Assembly (NCBI GenBank): GCA_030141605.1
Contig: JAQGDQ010000203.1
Coordinates: forward strand, 315,001-379,000
Direction of reading: 5' to 3'
DNA length: 64,000 nt
Source of the DNA: Tubiluchus corallicola
Lineage: Eukaryota > Priapulida > Priapulimorpha > Priapulimorphida > Tubiluchidae
Part shown: positions 36,480 through 49,089 of the stretch, piece after piece
Numbering within the stretch: the first letter of the stretch is position 1
Layout of the letters: the number at the start of each line of letters is the position of its first letter
Made by a program: the position numbers and the translations under genes
The notes under the pieces: generated by a model
Seen by the model: the letters and a program-made list of their open reading frames with translations, nothing else
Databases searched by the model: none
Told to the model about the DNA's origin: nothing

Positions 36480-39200
36480 GAAGGTCGAAAATGTCGGAAA
36501 GAAAGCTTGTCCAGAAAAAAGAAAGCTAATATAAAAAGAAATTCAAAAAATGTATAATTTTGTATTAATGTTCTGATATTGATAACAGAACGATTTTGAA
36601 TTTGAAAAATCAGATTTAAAACGGCTATCAGCTTATAAAGCTTCTTCATTCTTGACAACAGAATTCACCACGTCATGTCTAATACCAACACTCTTTTCAT
36701 AATAAAAACAACAAAATCATTGTTGAAAAATTAATTCAGAGTTAATAGATGTTTAATATTTGAATTCGGTCTGATTGCAGAGGCGTGTGGACTACTTCAC
36801 ACTGTGAAATAAGCCAGGAAGCTTCTTGTCCTTACCAGGCTTGAAAAAAATTGAAACAAAAAAAAAGCTGTAGAGGTCGTACGTTACGTACACTGTGACG
36901 TTTTCTAGCATCTTTTTAGCATTATTATTTGCTCAGAAAAGAAGCCCACCGGTTTACTGCTACATAGCAACAGCGGCATCAGCAGCAACTGCAACAACCG
37001 TCTTCGCAATTTTACTTTATTTCTTCAAAAGTCCGTTTTAATTAATTAGGTAAATTTGCTTGTTACAGCTTGTAAACAGCTGTGCGCAATTAATTAGTCA
37101 AGTCGTTTGCTGAACATGTAAAACTGATCAACCATTACATCTGTTTATTACGTTTATGTAGGGTGACGTATTCTAATGAATTCCTGTTGGGATTCAACAA
37201 CAATAATTAAAATTTTATTGCTATGATTTGTGGAAAACCACTATTCATTTCATGTATTTAGTAAAGTAGATCTGAGATTAAAGTCATGGAGACGGTTTAA
37301 CCAAATCGGTTTTGAATTTGTTGTGAATTGGGTGGGTGGAATTATGGTATAGAAGTCAAAGAAATTCAGTTCATTTCTGGGGTTTATTAAACAAAAATCA
37401 ATCAAAATTTAAAAGAAGCATTAATCTATATTCAGGAATTTTACGCCGAGGACGCTTCAGTTCTGATATCAAGATCGAAGACTAATACTGTTAAAGATTT
37501 TGTCGGAAAGATAATATGATATCTGCCAAGCTTGATAGAATTACATTATATAGTTAAGTTGGAAAGTTTAGTTAGCTAAAGCCAGAAATGAGTTGGAGTC
37601 AAGCCTTAAGTTACTGAATATTTTTCATTTTTATAGTACAAAAATTCAGAATAGTTTAGTAGTATTATTTGATGTACAAATAATTGTAATCTATAGGTTA
37701 TAGTCTATAATCCATTATTGTAATCTCTCCTGCTTTTACTAAATTTGAAAATATCTAGTGACTTTAAAAGTGAAATCAAACAAAAATATGGAAACTGTGT
37801 CAGAAACACTTAATTCTAATAGTTATGGGTCTTGGCCAGAATAGAATTGAATCACACAGCACGCATTTTTGCACCTAGTCCATAGGTTTTGTGAATTTAC
37901 ATGGCAAATAGCCTTAGCAAACATGCGATATTACGATATTATCGATACAACTTTTCGATATTAAAACGGGTGCTAATGATCAAGGTTTTAGCTAAATGTC
38001 AGAAATTTAGATTGATTAGATTAATCGTAATTCTAGACACGTGAAACACGATTTTTTTTGTAATTTTAAGATATGCATTTGACAAACAAGTGCTAACAAA
38101 TGTAAATAAATTGGCACAGGAAAATGTCACACTTAGTAAATATGTGTTTATGGTTAGCGTTACAGTGGGTGATAATTATTTTAGTTATTTTTATCTTTGC
38201 CAAGGAAGTTGCGCTTCAACAAAGTTTGTTTGTCTGTTTGTTTGGTTGCCCTTTGTCAGTTATGGCAGTAAGCCTACTACGCCAGAACTTGACGACCGAA
38301 CACTTTGTACAAAAAGCATTCGTGAAGCACTTCGTGGGGGTCTCAGAGGAAATATCTAGTACATCTTTTTTGCTATCTCCGCTTAGGCAAACAACTACGA
38401 GTTAGTTGCAGTTCCATTCTCGCTTGTATATTAAAACTGTGTAACGCTGCATATAACCTTCACTTATTAAGGTGTATAACCTAATAAGGTGAGTTACTAT
38501 ATATATATGCTGTCTATGTGTAGAGACACGTATATATTTGTCAGTCTATTAATGCGCCAAAATTAATGGCTAAAAAGTAGATAAACACTGTGTGGAACGT
38601 TCGTGCATTATTGATTATAAATCTATTTAATGAACAAATATTATAAGTCTTTTGCTAGTCTATATAACACCAATGCAGGTATATTTTTGTATTACTGCCT
38701 GTTTACCTTTGTGTTAAAATTTTTTAATCACCAAAATCAGACGAATAAGTTTACGATTGTTCGGCTTTGCTAGAGATCTGTTTCTTACTGAGCGCATTCT
38801 AGTTTTATTACAGAAATCAAGTACATTAAAATAGCATACATGCCATTTTTCCTGTGTCATTTTTACCGCGCACCTGCTAACACGTGTTGAACTTCACCTG
38901 CGTGTACCATCATCGTCATCATCGGGCTTCTTATCTTGTAATTCTTAACGGGAAATTTTTTTGTCTTGATAAACAGAGCCTTGCCAGCTTTCTGAAGGAG
39001 ATTAATGTAAACCTAATCAAAATAAACTAAGAATTCTAGTTTTGTAGACCGGAATTCATATTTTCACCCTTCTAATAACCTTCTTACGTTAAGTAGCTAC
39101 TAGCTTTGTTTGGAGCTAAATTTGTATAGAAAATAAAAATGTAAATTTTAGATTCTTTTGAAGAAAAATTATTTTAACAGCAATTTACTCTGGGAAAACT
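36480..39200. other. Gene-free stretch
   Basis: No supportable exon. Overlapping short plus-strand ORFs at 38090-38405 lack family similarity. Confidence 0.45.
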
Positions 39201-39204
39201 TAGA

Positions 39205-39800
39205 AATTTGGAATGGAAGTACTAACGTGCTTGGATCCGGCACGTCATATTTGTAGCTCGTTTCTTGTAAATTTAATGGTTTCTTTAAGCTTTTATTTTT
39301 GCCATGGCCCGTTTTATTCGTGAAAATCTACAATTTTGCTACGATGACGAAATGCGTTTGTTTTTATCAGCACTGTCTATCAGGTATAAAACCGCAGATA
39401 CATAATGGCCTCGTCGGTTCAGTGGATAGGCAGAAGGTGTTTTTAACAACTCAGCACTTGTTCTTGTCAGCCAACATGTAGACCTCGAAGTAGATTCCTG
39501 GCTAGTCTCTGTTTAAATTCGTGTTTCGAGTTCAATGTGTATCAGCATCATCGTTATAATATATTAGAATGACAGAAGCCCAACAATATAATTAATGCCT
39601 AGGTCAGATCCATTTAACGGGCATATTTGAGGGCATATTGGGAAAGTGAAAAGTCGGCGTTCGTTAGGGTCTGCGCAATGGTTTCTATAATGAAATCCGT
39701 GGCCTGTGATAGCCTTCAAAGTTAAATGCGACGCAAACACCTTCAATAACATGACCAAGCTTTCGGTATTTCGTGCTTCGTGCCGGATCCAATAACTAGT
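39205..39800. mobile_element. Dispersed inverted-repeat element (GTGCTTGGATCCGGCACG), copy 1
   Basis: ACTAACGTGCTTGGATCCGG followed by CACG near 39222 is mirrored at 39773-39797, where the complement reads TTGGATCCGGCACGAAGCAC. The left-end sequence recurs at 49110-49140 (GCACTAACGTGCTTGGATCC, AGCACGTC). Inside, near 39405-39440, CCTCGTCGGTTCAGTGGATA looks A-box-like, so a tRNA-derived insert is possible. Confidence 0.5.
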
Positions 39801-39809
39801 GCATTGTCA

Positions 39810-41410
39810 CACATTTGTTACTTATTCAACGAAGGTCACTTGCTAACCTCTTTTATTGCTACTTCCATAAAAGTTTCTTCTAATGTAGATGGTGGCTTCG
39901 TTGGTCGTCTCATGTTCTTTTACAAGTAGAGTACCTGAAGTAAAGCAAGTCAAATACATAATTTATTAGCAACCGATGTGAACTAAAATTTGTAAAAGTT
40001 TGTATTTCATCATTAATTCAGTACAAGATTCGGTTTGTATTAGAGCGATCTTATAGTATTCGGTTCTAATTTTTATTAATTTAACCGCTACAAAATAGTA
40101 AATATCTGTATATCAAAAGTTTATGAATAGTTTTTAAAATCCTCATTATCAGTTGTCGATGGAAAAACACATTATGAATTTCATTTTACTTTTGTAAGTG
40201 CAAGTTTACATACTTAAAATAACAACAGTTTGACAAAATCTGTTTATTTCTTCGGTTCTGGCCTATAAGTTACTAATGAGAGTCGAATACATTTCCCAAT
40301 AACAGAGAAATGAGGCAAACGCGCAAAGGCAAATTTGAACGTTTGCCGTAAGAAGCCGCGACCATTAGAAATTTGAAGCTGGGAGTGAACAAATATACAG
40401 ACTACATTAATAATTTAAATCTGTGGAAATCGCTAGTTTTAAAATGATAAAGTTTTGAACATTATTAGGCTTCATTCATTAGCAGAAACGTCGCACAGTT
40501 AATTCTTATTTTTAACAAGGCATGCGCCATTCTATTCCCTTTATATTAATCTGCAAATTATGTGGATGAACTAGGTTTATTTATTACATTTTGACACAAA
40601 GAACAGCGCACACCAATGATGCAGTGTAAGAATCACACAAACGCATACAATTAGACTAGAAATGTACACCAAAATATAAAGTACGCATAAAAAGTAATAT
40701 AAGTCGACGTGTTTATCTGCAAATGTCTACAACTGTAATACGTTTCATGTTGTTTATCAGCCACTGCTGTCTACGAAATTGAATGTGGTAAAAACACATT
40801 TGTAGAAATTCCTGAAACAGTAGCTACAGGCACTTTTCTAAGAATGTAAATTATGCTCTCAGTAAAAACTGACATTTTTTGATATTGTTACACGAAGGTC
40901 CACTGGCTTCCAGATAAATTTTTCGTAAACTAAGATATTTGTATAATCTTTATATTGTCTCGCTGTAAGAATGCCACTGAAGCTTGACACGCGCTGCAAA
41001 GGGAGGTAGAATATTGTAATTATTATAGACCACTGTTTCACTGAATAATTGATCACGTGATAACATATATACGTCTCTCTCGCTGCTTTCTATCGCTGGG
41101 GAGTTAAAACATAATGGAAATTGTATCAAGCTAACCGTAATGGCACATGGGTAGTAAGACTATGTAGACTTGCTTCAGTGTAACATATTTTAAATGTCTA
41201 TAGTAAATAGACCTTTAGGCGGTAGTCGACACACGGCTACGGCAATTGTTACTAGTCGTAAAGTATAAGATGTGAGGTGTTTATCACCCAAATTAACATA
41301 TCACGTATTTTATTCATAAATAATTTGAACAACAGTTCAGGACATGTGATGATAGCAAAAGTACGTTAAATGAATAAAATTGCCCAGTTTGAGCAGGATA
41401 ATACATATAA
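39810..41410. other. Gene-free stretch
   Basis: No exon, RNA gene or clear repeat seen. Confidence 0.45.
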
Positions 41411-41420
41411 AACATCACTT

Positions 41421-41530
41421 TAAAAAAATTACAATATATAAAACTTAGGTTTAAAACAATTACTATATATAAAACACAGGTTTCAAACAATTACATTATA
41501 TAAATATACGTTTAGAACGATTACAATCTA
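41421..41530. repeat. ~32-bp tandem repeat, 3.5 copies
   Basis: AATTACNATATATAAAACNN followed by AGGTTTAAAAC recurs at about 41428, 41457, 41488 and 41518 (last copy partial). Confidence 0.75.
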
Positions 41531-41547
41531 ACATTTACACAATTGCA

Positions 41548-41582
41548 TTTATTTATCTATTTATTTATTTATTTATTTATTA
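41548..41582. repeat. (ATTT)n microsatellite
   Basis: ATTTATTTATTT tract with one CTATTT interruption. Confidence 0.9.
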
Positions 41583-42191
41583 TTAACAATTGCGTTTAAC
41601 AGTAATGCACAAAAAACAATTAAGAAACTAACCAAGTAATAATTACACAGAGAGATGATCTGAAAATTTGAAATTAGTTAAAAGATAAATGAGATTCTTT
41701 TAAAGCTTGGTAAAACACATCGGCAAAATTGAAAGTTTACATTTCGATGTCAAGATGGACTGAGTCATTCCAACTCGGGTATGCTGTTGAATAGAGAATA
41801 TGTGGGTAATGTTGTAATCTTTCTTATTTTCTTGAATATTTTTGATGAAAGACTGGTTATAGATCTTACCTTGTGTGGTCATTAGTCTTGTTTGGGAGCG
41901 TATGTGCACCTTTTATCCTTATTTTACACTTACTTACATTGATTTTCCTGACTTTATTTCATTGATCTTAATTAACCTGGTTTGACTTGCTTACGTTGAA
42001 TTTGTTGTGACATTTGGAGGCTGCTATCGCTACGTTCTTTCGCCAAAATTACAGGCTTCTGTAATTTAATTTATAGTTCAAAAAGTCTGTAGTCTTCTAA
42101 TGAATTTTTTTTAAACTAACAACAAACTGTTATAATTAAGAATTGGGGTAAATTTCTGCATTTCACGTTATTTATTGTTTATCTGAATAAA

Positions 42192-42221
42192 AACTACCGT
42201 AAAACGGGGTGAGTTCGCCAC
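42192..42221. repeat. Left terminal inverted repeat of pogo-like element
   Basis: 30 bp, exact reverse complement of 43125-43154. Confidence 0.95.
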
Positions 42222-42461
42222 TTTTTAAGGGTATTTTTTTACATTTCCTGCCTTAGCAAGAGAATTAGCCAACCGATTTTCTTAGTTCAAGCTTTATATT
42301 GCCCTTCGAATAAAACACTATCGTGGGGTGAATTCGCCGCTAACAATTTAACACTGTTTAATGCCATTCTAGGCAGCTGAAGTTAACTGGTTGTGATTGG
42401 CTGGTTGGGGGTGAGTTCGCCACCCTATGAAAAAATTATAAAAAATGTCTAGTTTTAGTTT

Positions 42462-42949
42462 TCAAATATAAACTTCTACGTTGGCAAGGAAGGCTTGAAC
42501 GTCTTGTGCACTGATCTTATCGCGGTCGCCCTTGATGTTGCCAGCCACTCTGAAAACCAGATTGTTCCTTCGGGCGAATGATTTGACAAAGTCTATTCCA
42601 GGGGTGTTTGCCTTGAATCGTCGTTCCTGGATTCCCTTCGCGTCAAGAACACTCTTAATCAGTAGTCGGAGATCGATGGCAGTCATTGGGAACCCCCACT
42701 CAGCGGCCACTGGGAGTGTACTGGCGATTTCGTGCTCCTCGGCGGCGGAGAACACTGGCTGACTTCCGGTCTTCTGCGGATGACTTCCGGAGAGTTTGTC
42801 AGAAAGGTCTTTCTTGGAACTCCGAATTGCCTCGCCGCTGGGCTGATTGTCCTGTTGGTATTCTTGACGGCATGTAGGGCAGCTTCCAGAGCTTCTGGGG
42901 TATAATTTTGGTATCTATGACCCGGTACAGTGGTGCAGGTGCGTGGCAT
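42462..42949 (-). pseudogene. Truncated pogo-type transposase, two HTH domains, one frameshift
   Basis: The minus-strand reading starts MPRTCTTVPGHRYQNYTPEA at 42949. It continues through a Psq-type helix-turn-helix (EALEAALHAVKNTNRTISPA, ARQFGVPRKT), then breaks by a one-base frame change near 42806. It resumes in the next frame as DKLSGSHPQKTGSQPVFSAA and EEHEIASTLPVAAEWGFPMT, and then a CENP-B/Tc5-type second HTH (DLRLLIKSVLDAKGIQERRF, KANTPGIDFVKSFARRNNL) ending at ...NVEVYI and a stop at 42462. This is the DNA-binding half of pogo/Tigger/CENP-B-like transposases, which recognise the terminal repeats. The ~300-residue DDE domain is absent. If spliced or unshifted in relatives, such a protein could act only as a repressor; this copy is probably dead. 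Confidence 0.8.
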
Positions 42950-43124
42950 GTTAAGTAGCCAGAAATAGTAGACAAATAATATGTAGCGCAGAATGGAATA
43001 CTTCTAGTGCGAATTGAAAGAAGATAACTGTCGCAAACTGTTTATAATGACGGTGATCATGATATCTGTTCATTAAATACTGAACAATAGTTACAGCAAA
43101 CCTACAATGGCCATTATGTAAGGG

Positions 43125-43154
43125 GTGGCGAACTCACCCCGTTTTACGGTAGTT
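43125..43154. repeat. Right terminal inverted repeat of pogo-like element
   Basis: 30 bp, exact reverse complement of 42192-42221. Confidence 0.95.
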
Positions 43155-43159
43155 ATTTA

Positions 43160-44101
43160 TTTATTCACTTGCTAGTACTATGCTGAAATTGATGGAGCAA
43201 AATTAGCCAGGATTTGTACTGAAATATGGTCGAGTAAAAGTACAGCGGCTAGCCGTCTCTGGCGTTGATTAATGCTCTTTCTCGCCTAGATCTCAATGGT
43301 CTTTGTTATTTCAGGTTCACACTGTAAATATTGGATGATCAGTCGAGTGGACAAGGGAAAATCCTTGACCGATCAATACGTGATTGCCAAACCTAATTGA
43401 TATCGATTACGCTAATCGATGCTGTGACCGTAGTTGTGTTTGCATCTGCCGATGGCTGTTCCCACTCAAGAAGACCTTCAGAAAAAGCGGAGCCCTTTTA
43501 GTGGGAAGCCCTTTTATTTATAATGAAGCGAGAAGAGCTGTACACGTTCTTGAAGAACCGCATTTCTTCGGGAAAAACCGAAACGTGATACAATGTAATG
43601 GTGCAAAAATAGAAACCTCTATAAACTCACAAGAAAACACGAGCCAACGCTGCGGCAGCTTAATTAGTTTTATTGGTGCTAACTCACCTCATTGTGTTGG
43701 CGGTAGCGTGATGGATATGAGAGTACGCATGAACATTTTCACGCACCCACCACGGACATGTCGGTAGTGATTAACATCAGCTGTGCGGACGTAAGTGGTT
43801 TCAGTCCTTCGATGTTGACGTAATTAGCAATAACAGCTTCGTGCTAGATTAGATATTAGTGAGCTTAATCGAGGAAGGTCTACTAACACATGAGACTTGC
43901 TGCAGCCACTAATATACTAAAGACTTATTAGTTTATTATAGTGGCACTTGCGTAGTGAGAACGTAAATTTTTGTGTCTTTCTTTATGTTGCATGACATAG
44001 ACAAGTCTGTGGTCACATTTGAAGGTAACAAGACTTGGCCCATTGGTTGACAAAATGCATGATAGTAGTGTAGTGCTAATCAACTACACACATTGATTCT
44101 A
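43160..44101. other. Kv1 upstream region
   Basis: No exon of the channel was recognised upstream of its ATG. A plus-strand ORF at 43384-43767 has no family resemblance; it could overlap a 5'UTR. No clear TATA box is evident. Confidence 0.4.
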
Positions 44102-45598
44102 ATGGCATTTAATTTTATTCTTGGTAAGCGCCTGGAATCTGTAGCTGAAGGATGCGTTGAACCACGGTACGAAAAAGAAAAACGAGAAAAGAGCATGGCA
44201 GCCGAGAAAAGGAGAGCAGCACAGGAGTGCCTTTTATTGGAGGAGGATGACAGCAGGGCAGATCCATCAAAATCCTCGCAGCAGTCAGACACAAACAGAC
44301 AGAGCAGCGATCTGAACAAGAATGGCGTCATCTGTTCAGATCATCCTAACACACGCATAATGATCAACATCAGTGGTTTAAGGTTCGAGACCCGGGTAAA
44401 GACGTTACGTCGGTACCCTGATTCTTTGTTGGGTAATCCAGCCAAACGTTGCAAGTACTTCGACACTTTGAGGAACGAGTATTATTTTGACCGACATCGA
44501 CCTAGCTTTGATGCAATTCTCCATTATTACCAGAGTAAAGGGCGACTGCAGCGACCTGCCAATGTTCCTATGGACGTATTCATCAGTGAAATCAAATTTT
44601 TCCAATTAGGCGAGAAGGTGCTTGAGCAATACTTGGAAGGAGAAGGCATCGTGAAGGAGAAACCAAGAGCTTTACCAAAAAACCCCACTTTGAGGACAAT
44701 CTGGAAATTGTTTGAGCACCCAGATGCCGGATGGCCATCACGTATTGTGGCAGTTATATCAATATCAGTCATAGTGTTATCTGTGATCACATTCTGTGTG
44801 GAAACGTTACCAGAATTTTCTCAAAATAAAACTGTTTTGTTTCAAAATGCCACAAGAGATGAGATTGGGGCCTTTCTTTTTAGCGATCCTTTCTTTGTCA
44901 TTGAGACATTGTGTGTGTGCTGGTTTACATTTGAGTTAATCATGCGTTTTGTGTCGTCGCCAAATAAATTTAAGTTCTGGAAAAGTTTTATGAATATTAT
45001 AGATTTGACTGCCATCGTGCCATACTTCATAGGTCTATCAGTGACATACATCAACAAGTCTGGAGATATGGGATCGATGAGCTTAGCTGTACTCAGGGTT
45101 CTTCGTCTAGTCAGGGTGTTTAGAATATTTAAACTGTCACGACATTACAAAGGTTTGCAAGTCATTGGTCAAACTTTACGAGCAAGTATTCCAGAATTAG
45201 GATTACTTACTTTCTTTCTCATCATTGGCATGATTCTTTTTGCTAGTGCTGTCTACTTTGCCGAACTCGACAAAAGTGACTCTCACTTCACTAGTATTCC
45301 AGCCGCATTTTGGTGGGTGGTTGTCACCATGACCACAGTTGGATATGGTGACATGTTTCCACAAACAGGTTGGGGAAAGTTGGTGGGATCTCTCTGTGTG
45401 ATATCCGGTGTTCTGACAATAGCACTTCCTGTGCCTATCATTGTGTCAAATTTTGATTATTATTACCACCGTCATTGTGACACTGAAGCTTATACGACAG
45501 AAGAGGAGGATCCTCAAGCTGATGGCGATATAGGTACCAGAATAGATTTGGAAGCAGCTGGTAGCAAAAATGATGATTACGATGAAACACATTGCTGA
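44102..45598 (+). CDS. Shaker (Kv1): Shaker-type voltage-gated potassium channel (Kv1), intronless, complete
   Basis: A 498-residue plasma-membrane K+ channel subunit; tetramers give delayed-rectifier or A-type currents. T1 tetramerisation domain ~84-182 ([26 protein letters not shown]), S1 ~213-233, S2 ~265-285, S3 ~295-313, S4 327-349 with regularly spaced charges ([18 protein letters not shown]), S5 ~366-386, pore with TVGYGD at 412-417, S6 with PVP at 443-445. ATG 44102 is the first Met in frame (an upstream TTG is unlikely). The N-terminus is hydrophobic (MAFNFILG) then basic, like an N-type inactivation ball. Oddities: F419 where Shaker has T449, a proline in the S4-S5 linker (ASIPELG), and a short 45-residue C-tail ending ETHC, without the usual ETDV-type PDZ ligand. 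NKT242 and NAT249 are likely glycosylation sites in the S1-S2 loop. The whole CDS lies in a single exon. Confidence 0.97.
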   Translation: MAFNFILGKRLESVAEGCVEPRYEKEKREKSMAAEKRRAAQECLLLEEDDSRADPSKSSQQSDTNRQSSDLNKNGVICSDHPNTRIMINISGLRFETRVKTLRRYPDSLLGNPAKRCKYFDTLRNEYYFDRHRPSFDAILHYYQSKGRLQRPANVPMDVFISEIKFFQLGEKVLEQYLEGEGIVKEKPRALPKNPTLRTIWKLFEHPDAGWPSRIVAVISISVIVLSVITFCVETLPEFSQNKTVLFQNATRDEIGAFLFSDPFFVIETLCVCWFTFELIMRFVSSPNKFKFWKSFMNIIDLTAIVPYFIGLSVTYINKSGDMGSMSLAVLRVLRLVRVFRIFKLSRHYKGLQVIGQTLRASIPELGLLTFFLIIGMILFASAVYFAELDKSDSHFTSIPAAFWWVVVTMTTVGYGDMFPQTGWGKLVGSLCVISGVLTIALPVPIIVSNFDYYYHRHCDTEAYTTEEEDPQADGDIGTRIDLEAAGSKNDDYDETHC

Positions 45599-45599
45599 G

Positions 45600-46693
<1,094 letters not shown>

Positions 46694-46699
46694 TATTGT

Positions 46700-48400
46700 A
46701 TTATTCACGTTCGTATTTAAAAGACTCACTTGACAATCAAATACCGTATGATAACAATCATGAGCTAAATTATTGTTTTTACAATGGCCTGTTGCTTGAA
46801 TCTCGTTCCATGCTTATGTCATAATTTAAAAAAATATTTTCACTAATTAACTATTAAATGAGCTAAGCATGTTCTCTAAATAGTAATAATACATGTAATT
46901 GTTGTTTCAACAGAAATCTTTGCTGAAGTCTTTTTTATGCTGATTTCAATAAAACTAAAGACTTAGGAATCACTTCAGTACATTTCTAATTCAGTAAGCC
47001 GTTTTTCATAGAATTATAACTTTATATGTACCTAATTACAGACCCCTTATAAGTACAATTATTAAACTTTGCATTAAAATTTATACTAAAGTGGAAAGTT
47101 GTGCCTCATTAATAATAATTGCAGATTTGCAAGCGTATTTGATTGTCAGGGGATAAAACGATTTTAATCTAAATGAGAGAAGCAAGTAACAAATCATTGT
47201 TTTCCAGTAAACAGGTTCGATTGGTGATTGGACAAATGAGGCTGGGAAATACAAATTTTAAGGCTTTTCTGCATTTTATAGTATTTTTGAATTCCTTTTT
47301 CAGTTTCAATTTAAGAGGATCTCGTGTTGGATCTATTAACTTTTGTTAATGTTTGATAATTTTTCTTTGAGATTTTTTTGTAGACAAACGTCCCATAATA
47401 CCACATAATTATAGCTTGAACCATATGTCAATAACGTACTTGCTAATCCTTGGGTTTACGCCGCTTGACCAGTATTTGCTACTGATAGGAATCGCAGGTA
47501 TTTACCATTTGTGTATATAGAAATCATAATTACATTACTATGATGTTATTAAAATTAGCTTGTTGTTTGTTATTGTTATTTCAAGTTTTCAAATTGCTTT
47601 GTAACCGCCTGATTCCTCGTGTTGAAAGCACTAATTTTAACTTGTTGCTATTATTGGTTGGTACGTAAACGTGCCAGGACTAATATCCATTGTATTATTA
47701 TTAAAATTTTTACATTAAATATTACCATTCTACCTATGCCATTTTTGTCACTTTTGTAGCCTACTGTTCGTATGTTGTAAAAACAGTTTGAAATTACCCG
47801 TTTAATTTTTTCTTGTAAAATAATAACGAGATCTTTTAAATTACCTTCTTCTTGATGATAGAATCGTTACTGTTTGGTACATAATTTCTATGTATTGTGC
47901 AATTCTAACATCCCGGTTTTAAATCAGTATTCCCAATAAACGATTTTTTGTTATAACGTTGAGAAGTTAAGTGATCATTATACTTTCTGTTGTTATTGTA
48001 GCAGTGCACACAATAATTTCCAATCTTTCAACAGTATTTTTTAACAATATTTCAAAGTCAGTTATTAATAAAATTTGATTGTTAGACCATCATCGTCGTA
48101 CGTCCATCACGTTACATCTATTATAGCGCTGGGCATGCAGAATTTTAAAATAAAAAAATCCGCCCTCGAGATAGCTAAACAAAGCAGTAATCCAGAAAAA
48201 ACTAGTCACTGCTATTGTGGTGTCTGGTCAGCACCATTTCCGTTCTCTTGAGCATCATTGAAACACTAAAATCTTGTTGGAGAACGCCGTTTACTAGTTG
48301 CGACATGCGTGCTGCCATCTAGGGCCTACAAAAAATGTTATTAAGCAAGACAGAAGCTAGTGTTGTCCTTCCGCGGGTGTAAACGATGTGGTAGAGAAAT
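46700..48400. other. Gene-free stretch
   Basis: AT-rich with no exon, RNA gene or clear repeat. Confidence 0.45.
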
Positions 48401-48422
48401 GAGGTATTTAGGAAATTAAGTT

Positions 48423-48503
48423 AGATCCGGAATTTGAACGCAAGATCTTTGTCATTCAAAATGCACATGCTTCACCGACCAGACAAATGATTGACAACTG
48501 TCT
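48423..48503 (-). mobile_element. tRNA-derived SINE head
   Basis: The minus strand reads TCTGGTCGGTGAAGCATGTG, CATTTTGAATGACAAAGATC, TTGCGTTCAAATTCCGGATC. This has a recognisable A-box (TGGTCGGTGAAGC) and B-box (GCGTTCAAATTCC) with tRNA-like spacing. The acceptor stem is not conserved, so it is a SINE head rather than a tRNA gene. Confidence 0.6.
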
Positions 48504-48871
48504 CACTGAATGTTATTGAGCTGCTTTGTTTAGAAATATTATGCTTATTTTTTAATTTATTTTTTATTTTAAATTTGTTTCATACATGTATACATAGCAT
48601 TGTATAAAAATTAAAAATACTCAACTATACTACAAAATAGCGGTAGAAATAAATAAAATATTTACATATGCATACATACACACCCAGACACAAAACATAA
48701 AATCACAAGACAGATCACTAAAAATACAATACACAGAGGCATGAAACTCAATAAAACTCACCTTAAAATGGTAAAAGATGTTGATTTCATAATGCAAAAT
48801 ATAGTTTGTAGTTTGTACCAGTTCGTCCATATAACTGTATTGTGATATGCAGAGTAAACATACAATTTATC

Positions 48872-48991
48872 AATAATATTATTAGGTATTTCTGCCAGCC
48901 CTTATATAAAGAATCCTGTTATTTTTCGTGTAATAATATTATTAGGTATTTCTGCCAGCCCTTATATAAAGAATCCTGTTATCTTTCGTGT
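48872..48991. repeat. Tandem duplication, 60-bp unit x2, one mismatch
   Basis: 48872-48931 and 48932-48991 are identical apart from one T/C difference (ATTTTTCG against ATCTTTCG). A further AATAATAT start of a third unit follows. Near-identity implies a very recent event. Confidence 0.95.
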
Positions 48992-49089
48992 AATAATATC
49001 ATAGTTTGGCTTAAATAAAACACAAGCCCAGTGATATTTGGTTACTTTCATATGTTAAGTTTGTCCATTACCTTTCATCAGTACTAAAC

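Larger units (their letters stand above)
42192..43154 (-). mobile_element. pogo/Tigger-type DNA transposon, 963 bp, HTH-only
   Basis: Perfect 30-bp terminal inverted repeats lie at 42192-42221 and 43125-43154 (outer end AACTACCGTAAAACGGGGTG, then AGTTCGCCAC). The left end also carries two extra internal copies of the inner motif: GGGGTGAATTCGCCGC at 42325-42340 and GGGGTGAGTTCGCCAC at 42408-42423. The element encodes, on the minus strand, only the N-terminal DNA-binding part of a pogo-type transposase. No DDE catalytic domain fits in the remaining space, so the copy cannot mobilise itself. The target-site duplication was not resolved. Confidence 0.9.

Noticed and set aside
39400-39540. tRNA-like A-box (GGTTCAGTGGATA)
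   Set aside because: No convincing B-box at the right distance; kept only as a hint inside the repeat element.
43384-43767. 127-aa ORF upstream of Kv1
   Set aside because: No domain, mixed composition and no splice link to the channel; most likely chance or 5'UTR.
48423-48503. Functional tRNA gene
   Set aside because: A and B boxes are present but the acceptor stem and clear anticodon arm are not; better explained as a SINE head.
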